From an uncultured Collinsella sp. (GTDB lineage Bacteria > Actinomycetota > Coriobacteriia > Coriobacteriales > Coriobacteriaceae): DNA of 31,994 bases. Location: the NCBI GenBank assembly GCA_902493855.1, contig CABUQV010000019.1, forward strand, positions 1-31,994. The letters are read 5' to 3'. A model generated the notes under the pieces. The model was not told the DNA's origin. It saw nothing but the letters and a program-made list of their open reading frames with translations, and did no database searches. This document shows, piece by piece, positions 7,593-15,803 of the stretch (position 1 is its first letter; each line of letters opens with the position of its first letter). A program made the position numbers and the translations under genes.

Positions 7593-10079
7593 CTAAAGCG
7601 AGAAATACTCGCTCTCAGCGGATAAGTTCGGCCCCAACCACGGATCGCCCGTCAAGAAGAACTCCGGCCAGCGCTGCATGAACAGCGCTTGCTCGCGCTT
7701 CCAGCGGCGCAGCTTTTTCTCGTTGGCCTCTTCCCTGCCGCGCGAGGTGAACTCGTAGTGATACAGCTCGGCATAGGGCGTATAGATGGTTCGATAGCCC
7801 GCCTCCCACACGCGCAGACAAAAGTCCGCGTCGTTAAAGCCGACGGCGAATTCCTCGTCGTAGCCTCCGACCCGCTCAAATACGTCGCGTCGGACCATCT
7901 GACAGGCACCCGTTACGGCGCTAAAGTTGCCCGGGCGCACAGCGCGGGCAAGATAGCCCTCGCGCTTTGCCGAGAAGTCCTGGTTGGCATGGGCAAGTGC
8001 GTCACGCACGCCAACCAAAATGCCGGCATGCTGCACCAGATGATCGGCAAAGTAGAGTTTGGCGCCCACCACGCCCGCATCGGGACGCTGCAGATACCCC
8101 ATCATCTCTTCGATAAAGTCCGGACTTATGACCTCGGTATCATTGTTGAGCAGCAGCAGGTAGTCGCCCTTGGCGTGCTCCACACCAAAGTTAATGATTT
8201 TGGAGTAACTGAACTCACCCGGCCAGTACACAACGCGCGCGATACCCTTGCCTTCGGATGCCGCAGCCACGCGTTCCGGCAGGGTTTCGTAATACGCAAA
8301 CGTCTCCGGGGCTTCGCTGTTGTTCTCCACCAAGACAATCTCGTAGTTGGCATACGTTGCCTTCTGGGCGATCGACATCACACAGGCGTCAAGCGTCTCA
8401 ATGTGATCCTTGGTGGGAATCACAATGCTCACCAGCGGCGCAGGCTCCGGCAGCGCATGGCGCATGCGGTAGACAAACGGCGTCTCGGCCTCCTCGACCG
8501 TTCCGCAAATGCCCAGCGCGTTAAAGTGGCGCTGAAGCGCAAGGCGCCCGGCTTCAATAGCATACGGCTTGCTATCGGCAGAACCGTCGGCGGTTGAACC
8601 GGGATGCACGCGCCAGTGATACAGTACGTGCGCAACATGTTCAAACCGCGCGCCCGCCGCAAGGCAGCGGAGCGTCAGGTCGTAATCTTGGGCGCCCGCG
8701 ACGTCTTCCGGCGACATGCCAATGCGATCAATAAGCGCCTTCTGCACCATCAGGAAATGCGTCACGCAGTTATGGCTATAGAGCAGGTCGACGTTGAGCT
8801 TGGTCTTAAAGACCGGCTGGCCCCACTCCCCCGTTTTCTGGAACATGTCCTCGTCGCAGAACAGGACCTGGGGACGCTCGCCCTCGGTCGCCTTATTCAG
8901 TGCGGAAACATACTGGAATAACGCGTCCGGTTCCAGAATGTCGTCATGGTCCAAGAACGCGACGTAGTCTCCAGTCACCTGCTGAATACCAGCGTTGGTG
9001 TTGGCCACAATGCCGCCGTTGCCGGGAAGCTCGATGCGACGGATGCGCTCGTCGTTGGCGCCTGCCGCAAGATTGGCAACCGCGTCCCATTCGGGCGAGG
9101 CGTCCATAAGCAGCAATTCCCAGTTGTCATAGCTTTGGACCAGCACCGAGTCCAGCAGCTCGCGCAGATAGACCCGATCGGTCTTGTAGCACGGCACCAC
9201 GATGCTCACGAGCGGCCTATAGGCAAAGGCCACCGAAGCGACACGCTGGCACGCTAAATCGCCCGGCTTTGCGCGATGTTGCTCAAACCAACGTCGATAA
9301 GCTGCGTCATCTGCACGCGCGTCCTTCATGCGGTTCCAGCTGTCGTCGACCATGCCGTTGTACAGGCGACCATCCATGGCGCAAAAACCGCTCTGGATTA
9401 GGCCCGTGGGATCAGCCGCAATCGCAACAAAATCACGTATATCCTGGGGCATCTCAACGCTCAAATACGTTTTATTGACGCGGCATCCGTTCTGCTGCGG
9501 CACATCGATCTGCGATTCAAACACATGCACGGTGACATTGATGGCATTCATATGCGTATCGAAGATCTGGAGCTCAGGTGCGCACTGGGGTTCTCCCGCC
9601 CAGGTAACCTCATAGCGCCACACCGCGCCGGCGTCTGCCGGTAAATAGCGAATGGCATCGATCTCGTAGCGACCGCAGCATTCGCCACGCTGCGCATCGC
9701 GGATAAGCGCGCACAGCGCAGGCTTTGCTTTGTAGTTAACCTTGGATTCCAGCTTGGCCACGCGGCTATCGAGGCGAATGGAGCCCAACCTTTGGCCACC
9801 GGATGCAAAAACGACATCCATCGACGAGCCATCCAAAAACGGAAGCACCAAGACGGCGAGCTCGCGCTCGTAATCGGAAACGGAAGGACAAAGCGCCAGC
9901 ACACGGCCATGATCGACCGGGAGCACCAGCGACGGCACACAAGAACCGCTCGTCGTCGCATGGGCAAACGCCTGAGAGCCCTCCCGCTCAATAAGCGCGG
10001 CGACATCCTGACCGGCAAAACGAAGCAGCACAAACAGACGGCCCTGACTGCGGCAAAGCGCCAAACGCTTGATACTCAT
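7593..10079 (-). CDS. large bifunctional family-2 glycosyltransferase
   Basis: The 828-residue product carries two GT-A fold glycosyltransferase units after a 280-residue N-terminal region of unknown fold. Unit one starts at PLVSIVVPCYKTD (about residue 289) and has a FLDHDD nucleotide-sugar/metal motif near 376. Unit two starts at PLVSIVIPTKDH (about 545) and has LLLLNNDTEV, then GACQMVRRDVFERVGG and FNDADFCLRV, as in rhamnosyl- and galactofuranosyl-type transferases. Such tandem enzymes extend surface polysaccharides from nucleotide sugars at the inner membrane face; the sugar here cannot be told. The ATG directly abuts the TAG of the preceding transferase (TAG-ATG), so translation is probably coupled. 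It is the last intact gene of the minus-strand transferase operon. Its final 65 codons recur as a remnant at 6061-6258. Confidence 0.9.
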   Translation of the reverse strand: MSIKRLALCRSQGRLFVLLRFAGQDVAALIEREGSQAFAHATTSGSCVPSLVLPVDHGRVLALCPSVSDYERELAVLVLPFLDGSSMDVVFASGGQRLGSIRLDSRVAKLESKVNYKAKPALCALIRDAQRGECCGRYEIDAIRYLPADAGAVWRYEVTWAGEPQCAPELQIFDTHMNAINVTVHVFESQIDVPQQNGCRVNKTYLSVEMPQDIRDFVAIAADPTGLIQSGFCAMDGRLYNGMVDDSWNRMKDARADDAAYRRWFEQHRAKPGDLACQRVASVAFAYRPLVSIVVPCYKTDRVYLRELLDSVLVQSYDNWELLLMDASPEWDAVANLAAGANDERIRRIELPGNGGIVANTNAGIQQVTGDYVAFLDHDDILEPDALFQYVSALNKATEGERPQVLFCDEDMFQKTGEWGQPVFKTKLNVDLLYSHNCVTHFLMVQKALIDRIGMSPEDVAGAQDYDLTLRCLAAGARFEHVAHVLYHWRVHPGSTADGSADSKPYAIEAGRLALQRHFNALGICGTVEEAETPFVYRMRHALPEPAPLVSIVIPTKDHIETLDACVMSIAQKATYANYEIVLVENNSEAPETFAYYETLPERVAAASEGKGIARVVYWPGEFSYSKIINFGVEHAKGDYLLLLNNDTEVISPDFIEEMMGYLQRPDAGVVGAKLYFADHLVQHAGILVGVRDALAHANQDFSAKREGYLARAVRPGNFSAVTGACQMVRRDVFERVGGYDEEFAVGFNDADFCLRVWEAGYRTIYTPYAELYHYEFTSRGREEANEKKLRRWKREQALFMQRWPEFFLTGDPWLGPNLSAESEYFSL

Positions 10080-11147
10080 CTACACTTCTCGCTTTCCCAG
10101 GGCGTTCGCTGCCATGCGTTTGCAGGCACCCAGGCGCCCAAACCTCAAGACATCGTAATCGAACATGAGCTTTTTGCACTCACGGGCATTGGGGGCCTTG
10201 CTGGTAAGCGCCGCACGCACCATAACAGCAACAGAAGGAGCGCATTGTGCGAGCGCAGCATCGCTGCCAACAGCGAAGCCATCAAGCGCCGTGGCAACGG
10301 CAGCAAACACCTTGCCGCAGTCCGAACCAAGCAACCTGAGCGCGTCATACAGCACCAGATCACACAGGAAGTACGCAAGGTCATCGGCATGTTGTGCATC
10401 GAGACCGTCACGCTGCCAGTCAGCAAGCACCGCAGAGTAAATCTTCACGTGCTCCAGCAGACGTGTCTCGTCGTCGTAGCGCATGGTGTCCATGAGCGAA
10501 CCCTTGCGCGCCACGCGGTAGTCATACAGCTTGTTCGAGATAAGCGCGGTCTTATGCGAACGACCGTACACGGCAAAATCGAAGACCTGGTCCTCGCCAT
10601 ACTTAACGGTTTCGTCGAACACGATCCCGTTGCCCAGCAAAAACTCACGCTTGCAGGCGGTGCGCCATGCAAAGGGGCGAGATGCTTCCTTAAACAGCAG
10701 GTCAGAGCTATAGCCTTCAAACGATACATCGCGCGGGCTCAGCACATAGTTAAGCCACGGATACCCCGCCTCCAGCGGATACGGATTCGCGCCAAAGGTC
10801 AAAACGTCGCAATCCTCACGCTCAAAAGCATCGACGATTACACGACACGCATCGGGCGTAAAGCGGTCGTCGGAATCCAAGAACGCGACGATAGGAGCCG
10901 AGGACGCGGTAATACCCGCATTGCGGGCGCTCGACAAACCACCGTTGGGCTTATCGACCAGCGTAAAGCGCGCGTCCTTTTCGCAATAGGCAACCGCAAT
11001 ATCGCGCGAGCCGTCCGGCGAGCCATCGTTGACCAGCACGCCTTCCCAATCGGGCATGTCCTGCGCAAGCAGAGAGTCCAGGCACCAGGCCAGGCACTCC
11101 TCCACTTTATAGATGGGAACGACAACGGAAATCTTGGGGGTAGCCAT
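10080..11147 (-). CDS. family-2 glycosyltransferase
   Basis: With the ATG at 11147 the protein has 355 residues. The GTG at 11153 is too close to the AGGAG site, while the ATG sits nine bases after it. That site overlaps the TAG of the preceding gene (TAGGAG), indicating translational coupling. The N-terminal GT-A domain shows ISVVVPIYKVEECL, LVNDGSPDGS, PNGGLSSARNAG and FLDSDD (the DxD motif), followed by a helical C-terminal region with FAWRTACKREF and KYGEDQVFDF. The family transfers sugar from a nucleotide donor to a lipid-linked or polymer acceptor; donor and linkage are not predictable. It is the fourth gene of the operon, between a paralogous transferase and the 828-residue enzyme. Confidence 0.88.
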   Translation of the reverse strand: MATPKISVVVPIYKVEECLAWCLDSLLAQDMPDWEGVLVNDGSPDGSRDIAVAYCEKDARFTLVDKPNGGLSSARNAGITASSAPIVAFLDSDDRFTPDACRVIVDAFEREDCDVLTFGANPYPLEAGYPWLNYVLSPRDVSFEGYSSDLLFKEASRPFAWRTACKREFLLGNGIVFDETVKYGEDQVFDFAVYGRSHKTALISNKLYDYRVARKGSLMDTMRYDDETRLLEHVKIYSAVLADWQRDGLDAQHADDLAYFLCDLVLYDALRLLGSDCGKVFAAVATALDGFAVGSDAALAQCAPSVAVMVRAALTSKAPNARECKKLMFDYDVLRFGRLGACKRMAANALGKREV

Positions 11148-11159
11148 AGTCACTCGCTC

Positions 11160-12278
11160 CTACTGTGCGGCCGGAACGTCATCGGGGTGCGGGTTGTCGC
11201 CGTAGGTGCGCTGATACGTCAGCACGCGCCAGACCAGCGACAGGCCGCCAATCTTAAAGTAATGCTTAAACGTATTGAGCTTGCCCGGCTTCTTAAAGTC
11301 AAAGCGCGAATCGATATAGGCGCGGGGCGACTTGACCATCAGGCGCAAGTCGGTCTCGCCACGCGGATCAAACAGCGACAGGTCAAAGCGACCGGCATCC
11401 CAATCGGCCTTGAGCTCGGACGAGGCTTTCTTCCAAAACTGCTCACGCAGCTCATCGACCAGACGCTCATCATTCCAACGGTACGTATCGACCTTCATGC
11501 GCATTAAAATGCCCTGGAGCTGAGCCTTGAGCTCGGGACGCTCGTCCAAAAAGCGCTGCATCTCGGCATACTCGTCGCACACGCAAAACACCTTGTTGGG
11601 CGAATTAACGGAGCTCTTCTCGTTATCCTGGCGATAGCACAAAATGGGGTCCGCAATAAACGCGGCACGCTGGGCGCAAGCCCAAACCTTAAAGTTAAAA
11701 CCCGCATCCTGATACGAGGCACCCGGCGTGGGAAGGAACCGAATCTGATTGTCGTTGAGGAACTCGCGCCGATAGATAGCCGACCAAATGGAAGGTTTGC
11801 GGTAGAAGATGCCCGGGCGATCGACGGGGCGATACGCGGCGCCCGTCATATGCTCGTCGATAATTCCAAACAGCTCACGGCGCTCGCTGGGCGTGGACCA
11901 ATACAGGTAAAAGTCGCCCTTAACGACATCGGCATGCTCAGCATCGGCCTTGGCGACCAGCTTTTGGAGCGAATCCTCAAACATAAAGTCGTCGGACTCA
12001 AGGATGCCCACGTACTCGCCGCGCGCCATCTCCAGGCCGCGGTTCATCGAGTCGCCGTAGCCGCTGTTGGCCTTGTCGATCATCTTTACACGGGGGTCGC
12101 GCTCCATGTACTCGCGGATGATATCCGGCGAGCTATCGGTAGAACCGTCGTTGATGCAGATGATCTCGATGTCCTTGAGCGTCTGCGCCACAGCGGAATC
12201 GAGGCACTCACGCAGGTAGCGCTCAACATTGCAGATGGGAACAAGCAGCGAAACTTTAGGGGTATCAGAGTTCTGCAA
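11160..12278 (-). CDS. family-2 glycosyltransferase (paralogue of the gene at 13400-14503)
   Basis: I place the start at TTG 12278 because AGGAGG lies six bases upstream and the paralogue also starts with TTG at this point. The longer open frame up to 12467 overlaps the upstream gene and has no ribosome site. The 372-residue product begins MQNSDTPKVSLLVPICN and has the GT-A motifs IICINDGSTDSSP, KANSGYGDSMNRG and GILESDD, then KPSIWSAIYRREF and FLPTPGASYQD, seen in transferases of surface-glycan clusters. It resembles the gene two positions upstream over its whole length, so an internal duplication built part of this operon. The C-terminal third (TFKHYFKIGG) is least alike and may define acceptor specificity. 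Confidence 0.88.
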   Translation of the reverse strand: MQNSDTPKVSLLVPICNVERYLRECLDSAVAQTLKDIEIICINDGSTDSSPDIIREYMERDPRVKMIDKANSGYGDSMNRGLEMARGEYVGILESDDFMFEDSLQKLVAKADAEHADVVKGDFYLYWSTPSERRELFGIIDEHMTGAAYRPVDRPGIFYRKPSIWSAIYRREFLNDNQIRFLPTPGASYQDAGFNFKVWACAQRAAFIADPILCYRQDNEKSSVNSPNKVFCVCDEYAEMQRFLDERPELKAQLQGILMRMKVDTYRWNDERLVDELREQFWKKASSELKADWDAGRFDLSLFDPRGETDLRLMVKSPRAYIDSRFDFKKPGKLNTFKHYFKIGGLSLVWRVLTYQRTYGDNPHPDDVPAAQ

Positions 12279-12352
12279 GAGAACCTCCTGTTGAATAGCG
12301 TGTAACAGGGTTATTTTAGCAGCCGAGTTGCGGCGGGCGGCAGCGCTTGGAA

Positions 12353-13393
12353 TTAGATAAAGCGCTCCAGGCAGGCTTTGAGACCGCGAGTCGAAAGATA
12401 GAACAGCGTGGCATCTGCCATCGAAACGCTCGAGATCGCTGCAACGAGCTTGTGGGCAACACGGCAAACGGCGCCCTTGGCAGGCATATCTGCCCAGTCC
12501 GTTCCCAAAAACGTCGCGAGGTCCATGTTGACGCGAGCCGCCACGCGATGGAAGTCATCGGCATCCAAGCGCGCCAGGTCGAACACAATTAGGTCCAAAA
12601 ACCAAGTTATCAGCTCGCCGGGGCACAGGTCCAAAAGACTGTAGGCCGCCCAGTCCTCCAAGACCTCCTCGAGCATCCTCATGTGGGCGTCAAGCTTTTT
12701 GGCGCGAGCCTCGGCACTGTTGAACTCGTGCGTCGCCGATTCGCTCTCCATCACGTAGTGGTAGAACTTGTCCGGCATGACGACGGTCTTGCGGGCAAGC
12801 GCATAAGCCGCAAATTGGAAGACGACGTCCTCGCCCAAAGCCAAACCGGGGGCGAAGCGAATGCCTTCGCGATTGAGCAGCTCGCGCGAAAAAGCCGCAC
12901 GGCAGGCATAGGGCTGCGCATTCGAATGGAACAGCAGTTGGGGATCACGGGCGCCGAAGATACCAGCTTTGGGGCTCATGAGTTGCTGGACGCGTTTGGG
13001 GGCAGCATCGGCAGGTTCACAGACGCCGCCAAAAACGGCGGCCTCGGCATCTGCAGACTCAATGGCATGCAGCACGCGCTCGACTGTCCGGGCATCGATG
13101 TAATCGTCGGCGTCCACAAAAAAGACGGTCTCGCCTCCGGCGGCATCGATACCGGCATTTCGAGCGCACGAGACACCCGCGTTTTCCTGGTCAATCACCA
13201 GCACGCGATCGTCAGACTGCGCGATCCGGCGCAACACGTTCAACGAATCATCGGTCGAACCGTCGTTAACGCAGACAACCTGAATCGAGCGCTCGGACTG
13301 CTCCAACAGCGAATCGAGGCATCGCTGAAGAGAACGCGCAGAGTTGTAAACGGGGACGACAATGGTAGCTTTAGGACACGAGACCTCTCCCAT
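12353..13393 (-). CDS. family-2 glycosyltransferase
   Basis: The 346-residue product starts with ATG at 13393, six bases after the TAG of the previous gene, with a GGGGGTAGG ribosome site overlapping that stop. GT-A motifs are ATIVVPVYNSARSL, VCVNDGSTDDS, NAGVSCARNAG and FFVDADD (the DxD motif). The C-terminal region has YACRAAFSRELL and LGEDVVFQF, as in the gene at 10080-11147, so the operon alternates two transferase subtypes. A cytoplasmic or membrane-associated role in sugar-chain assembly is inferred. A 74-bp gap to the next gene shows no clear terminator, so transcription probably continues. Confidence 0.88.
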   Translation of the reverse strand: MGEVSCPKATIVVPVYNSARSLQRCLDSLLEQSERSIQVVCVNDGSTDDSLNVLRRIAQSDDRVLVIDQENAGVSCARNAGIDAAGGETVFFVDADDYIDARTVERVLHAIESADAEAAVFGGVCEPADAAPKRVQQLMSPKAGIFGARDPQLLFHSNAQPYACRAAFSRELLNREGIRFAPGLALGEDVVFQFAAYALARKTVVMPDKFYHYVMESESATHEFNSAEARAKKLDAHMRMLEEVLEDWAAYSLLDLCPGELITWFLDLIVFDLARLDADDFHRVAARVNMDLATFLGTDWADMPAKGAVCRVAHKLVAAISSVSMADATLFYLSTRGLKACLERFI

Positions 13394-13399
13394 GCCGAC

Positions 13400-14503
13400 C
13401 TACCCCCTCAGCGATTCGATAAGGAAGGCAGCAACCACGCTTGGGCCTCCAACCGAGGCGTAATACTTAGCACGCCCCAAGGCACCATCCGTCGCAAAAC
13501 TCGGATGCTCGTCAACCCAGCCCTCAGGATCTTTGAGGATGGCAGCGAGATTTGCGCGCTTCCACGGCTTGAGGTCGTCAAGCGAAAAGTCCCCGGCGTC
13601 CAAGGCCGCTTGGAACTCCTTGGCCATCTGAACCAGGAACTCCTTATAGAACTTAGGCGCCAGGCGCACGTAGTTCCACATGTACGAATCGTACTTAATG
13701 AGCTGATTGAACTTGAGCATGCGCGCGACGTCATCACCTGCGTGGTCACGGGCATAATCCTCTCGAATCCAACGCTCAATCTCGGCATACTCGGTATTGA
13801 CGCAAAAGACCTTAGCCGAAGAATTGACCGAGGAATTCTCGTTGTCCTGGCGATACGACAACACGGCATCATGCAGGTAAACAGCCTTATCGGCGCACGC
13901 GATCACCTTAAAGGCGAATGACGTGTCCTGAAAGGATGCCCCCGGAGTCGGCAGGAACGTAATGCCGTTGCGCTCAAGAAAATCGCGACGGTACACGGCC
14001 GACCAAATCGACGGCTTTTGCTTAAAGAACTGCGTCGTATCGCTCGGGTGCACCGGCTTGTCGCAGTCCTTGGCCTTAAACATCTCGTGCAGCGAACGGC
14101 GCTCCTCGGGCTTAGACCAGTAGAAATCAAAGTTCGCCTTCGCAAAGTCGGCATTATTGCTATCGGCGGCCGAGACAAGCTTTTCGAGTGCGTCGGGCGC
14201 CATAAAGTCATCGGACTCCAAGATGCCAACGTACTTGCCACGCGCCATCTCCAGGCCGTGGTTCATCGAGTCGCCGTAGCCGCTGTTGGCCTTGTCGATC
14301 ATCTTGACGCGCCCATCGCGCTCCATATACTCGCGGATAATCGCCGGCGAGTTGTCGGTCGACCCGTCGTTAATGCAGATGATCTCAATATCCTTGAGCG
14401 TCTGCGCCAGGGCGGAATCGAGGCACTCGCGCAGGTAGCGCTGAACATTGTAAATGGGAATAAGCAGCGACAGAACAGGGCTGCCAGAGGCGTTAGTAGA
14501 CAA
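13400..14503 (-). CDS. family-2 glycosyltransferase, first gene of the operon
   Basis: The 367-residue product starts at TTG 14503 with AAGGAG five bases upstream. Motifs are LSLLIPIYNVQRYL, IICINDGSTDNSP, KANSGYGDSMNHG and GILESDD, then KPSIWSAVYRRDF and FLPTPGASFQD. It is a full-length paralogue of 11160-12278, including a 46-bp stretch identical at the DNA level (14260-14305 and 12041-12086). As the promoter-proximal gene it is probably the entry enzyme of the cluster, though its acceptor is unknown. The divergent transferase at 14760 may belong to the same pathway. Confidence 0.88.
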   Translation of the reverse strand: MSTNASGSPVLSLLIPIYNVQRYLRECLDSALAQTLKDIEIICINDGSTDNSPAIIREYMERDGRVKMIDKANSGYGDSMNHGLEMARGKYVGILESDDFMAPDALEKLVSAADSNNADFAKANFDFYWSKPEERRSLHEMFKAKDCDKPVHPSDTTQFFKQKPSIWSAVYRRDFLERNGITFLPTPGASFQDTSFAFKVIACADKAVYLHDAVLSYRQDNENSSVNSSAKVFCVNTEYAEIERWIREDYARDHAGDDVARMLKFNQLIKYDSYMWNYVRLAPKFYKEFLVQMAKEFQAALDAGDFSLDDLKPWKRANLAAILKDPEGWVDEHPSFATDGALGRAKYYASVGGPSVVAAFLIESLRG

Positions 14504-14568
14504 ATGTGCTCCTTAGGAAATACCTGTCGTTTCATGGTATCAAAGGGTCAGCGCGCCAGCAGGCGTTT

Positions 14569-14597
14569 ATATAATCTATGGAGCCTCTTGCGGGCAA
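14569..14597 (-). promoter_or_regulatory. candidate promoter of the glycosyltransferase operon
   Basis: On the minus strand TTGCCC (14597-14592) is followed after 17 bp by TTATAT (14574-14569) within the AT-rich run GATTATATAAACG, about 65 bp before the TTG start at 14503. The -10 match is weak and an alternative register two bases downstream exists. This is the only AT-rich promoter-like stretch in the divergent spacer for this strand. Confidence 0.4.
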
Positions 14598-14653
14598 AGC
14601 AGCCCCACGTCATGCGGCGGGCCCATGGCAGGTTCCTGCGTTTTATTCAAAGC

Positions 14654-14684
14654 TTGCCGCTAAGGTGCGCCGAGCCTTTACAAT
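14654..14684 (+). promoter_or_regulatory. weak candidate promoter of the divergent glycosyltransferase
   Basis: TTGCCG (14654-14659) and TACAAT (14679-14684) are 19 bp apart, longer than ideal, and lie about 75 bp before the ATG at 14760. The -10 is good and the -35 poor. Confidence 0.33.
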
Positions 14685-14759
14685 AGGACAGTCCCAAGGA
14701 CGTATTCGATAGCTTCCGTGCAGCGCTCGCCCGCCGCGCGTGAAAGGATATATTGCCCC

Positions 14760-15779
14760 ATGCCTTCAACCCTTCCCGCCCCCATCGATAAGCTCGCCAT
14801 CGTCGTCGTTACGTACAAGCGCCAGGAACTCCTGGCAAATTTGTTCGACTCCATGACCGAGCTCACGGCAACGCCCTGGCGCATCGTGATTGTCGATAAC
14901 GAGAATTCGCGCGAGACCGAGGCCATGTGCACCGCATTCAACGAGCGCCTGGCCAACCTGTGGGGCATCGACACCGAGCAGCCTGACGCGCAGGGCGGCA
15001 CCGACCGTGTCATCTACGCCCCGCAGCTCGAAAACGGCGGCGGTGCGGGCGGCTTCTCCGCCGGCACTAAATGCGCCTACGACCTGGGCGCCCAGTGGTT
15101 CTGGGTGATGGACGACGACGTGCTCGTCATCCCCGAAGGCATCGAGCGTCTTGCCAAGTGGACCGACCGCTACGATGTCATCCAGGGTTCGCGCCTAGAC
15201 TTTGACGGCGGCGCCTTCTTTTGGCAATACCAACTCATCCTTTCGCTCGGCATTCCCAACCCAGTCGCCAAGTGGGACTTGGGTCCAGAGGGTTATCGCG
15301 CCATGAACCAGCTGTGCTTTGAGGGCGGCATGTTCTCGCGCCGCGTGGTCGACAAGATCGGCCTGCCCGATGCGCGATTCTTCATCTACGGCGACGATGC
15401 CTGCTACGGCTACGTAGCCAGCCAACACTTCTCCGCCGCCGTTGTGGCCGACGTGGTTCTCAAGCGCGCCCGCGCCGTCTCTAACTGGGATATCGCCGGC
15501 AAGCGCCAGCTCAACTCTACGAGCGACACCAACCGTTACTACATCATGCGCAACCGAGGCTTCCTCGCTCGCTATATGCAGATCTACGGTGACTACCACC
15601 CCATGCTGTTCCGCCTGGGCAATGCCGCGACCTTCTGCAAGGAATTCATTCGCCTGGCTGCGGTCGATAAGTGCTTTAAGACCGGCATTCCGGCGCTGCG
15701 GCGCGGCATGAAGGACGCCCGCAAGATCATCAAGGATCCCAACTGGAAGCCCATGCCGCCCATGAAGGACACCGAGTAA
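14760..15779 (+). CDS. family-2 glycosyltransferase, galactofuranosyl/rhamnosyl-transferase-like
   Basis: The start is ATG 14760, giving 339 residues. GAAAGG lies somewhat far upstream (12 bases); an in-frame GTG at 14718 is the alternative. Motifs are LAIVVVTYKRQELL, IVDNENSRET, ENGGGAGGFSAG and WFWVMDDDV, then CFEGGMFSRRVVDKIG and FIYGDDACYGYV. The GGxGGFxxG and MDDDV combination is typical of GlfT1-like galactofuranosyl/rhamnosyl transferases of actinobacterial envelopes. It probably acts at the inner membrane on a lipid-linked acceptor. It is divergent from the five-gene transferase operon and shares its 256-bp spacer, so co-regulation is plausible. Its stop lies 24 bp from the convergent ATPase-like gene. 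Substrate identity is inferred only at family level. Confidence 0.88.
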   Translation: MPSTLPAPIDKLAIVVVTYKRQELLANLFDSMTELTATPWRIVIVDNENSRETEAMCTAFNERLANLWGIDTEQPDAQGGTDRVIYAPQLENGGGAGGFSAGTKCAYDLGAQWFWVMDDDVLVIPEGIERLAKWTDRYDVIQGSRLDFDGGAFFWQYQLILSLGIPNPVAKWDLGPEGYRAMNQLCFEGGMFSRRVVDKIGLPDARFFIYGDDACYGYVASQHFSAAVVADVVLKRARAVSNWDIAGKRQLNSTSDTNRYYIMRNRGFLARYMQIYGDYHPMLFRLGNAATFCKEFIRLAAVDKCFKTGIPALRRGMKDARKIIKDPNWKPMPPMKDTE

Positions 15780-15803
15780 CGGAAGCCGGAAACACCTCGG
15801 CGC

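Noticed and set aside
9792..11507. 571-codon open frame antisense to the glycosyltransferases
   Set aside because: It spans two coupled transferase genes on the other strand, has no ribosome site or known motif, and is rich in Arg/His/Gln as expected for a shadow frame.
12279..12467. N-terminal extension of the glycosyltransferase at 11160-12278
   Set aside because: The extra 63 codons overlap the upstream transferase gene and lack similarity to the paralogue; the TTG after AGGAGG at 12278 is the better start.
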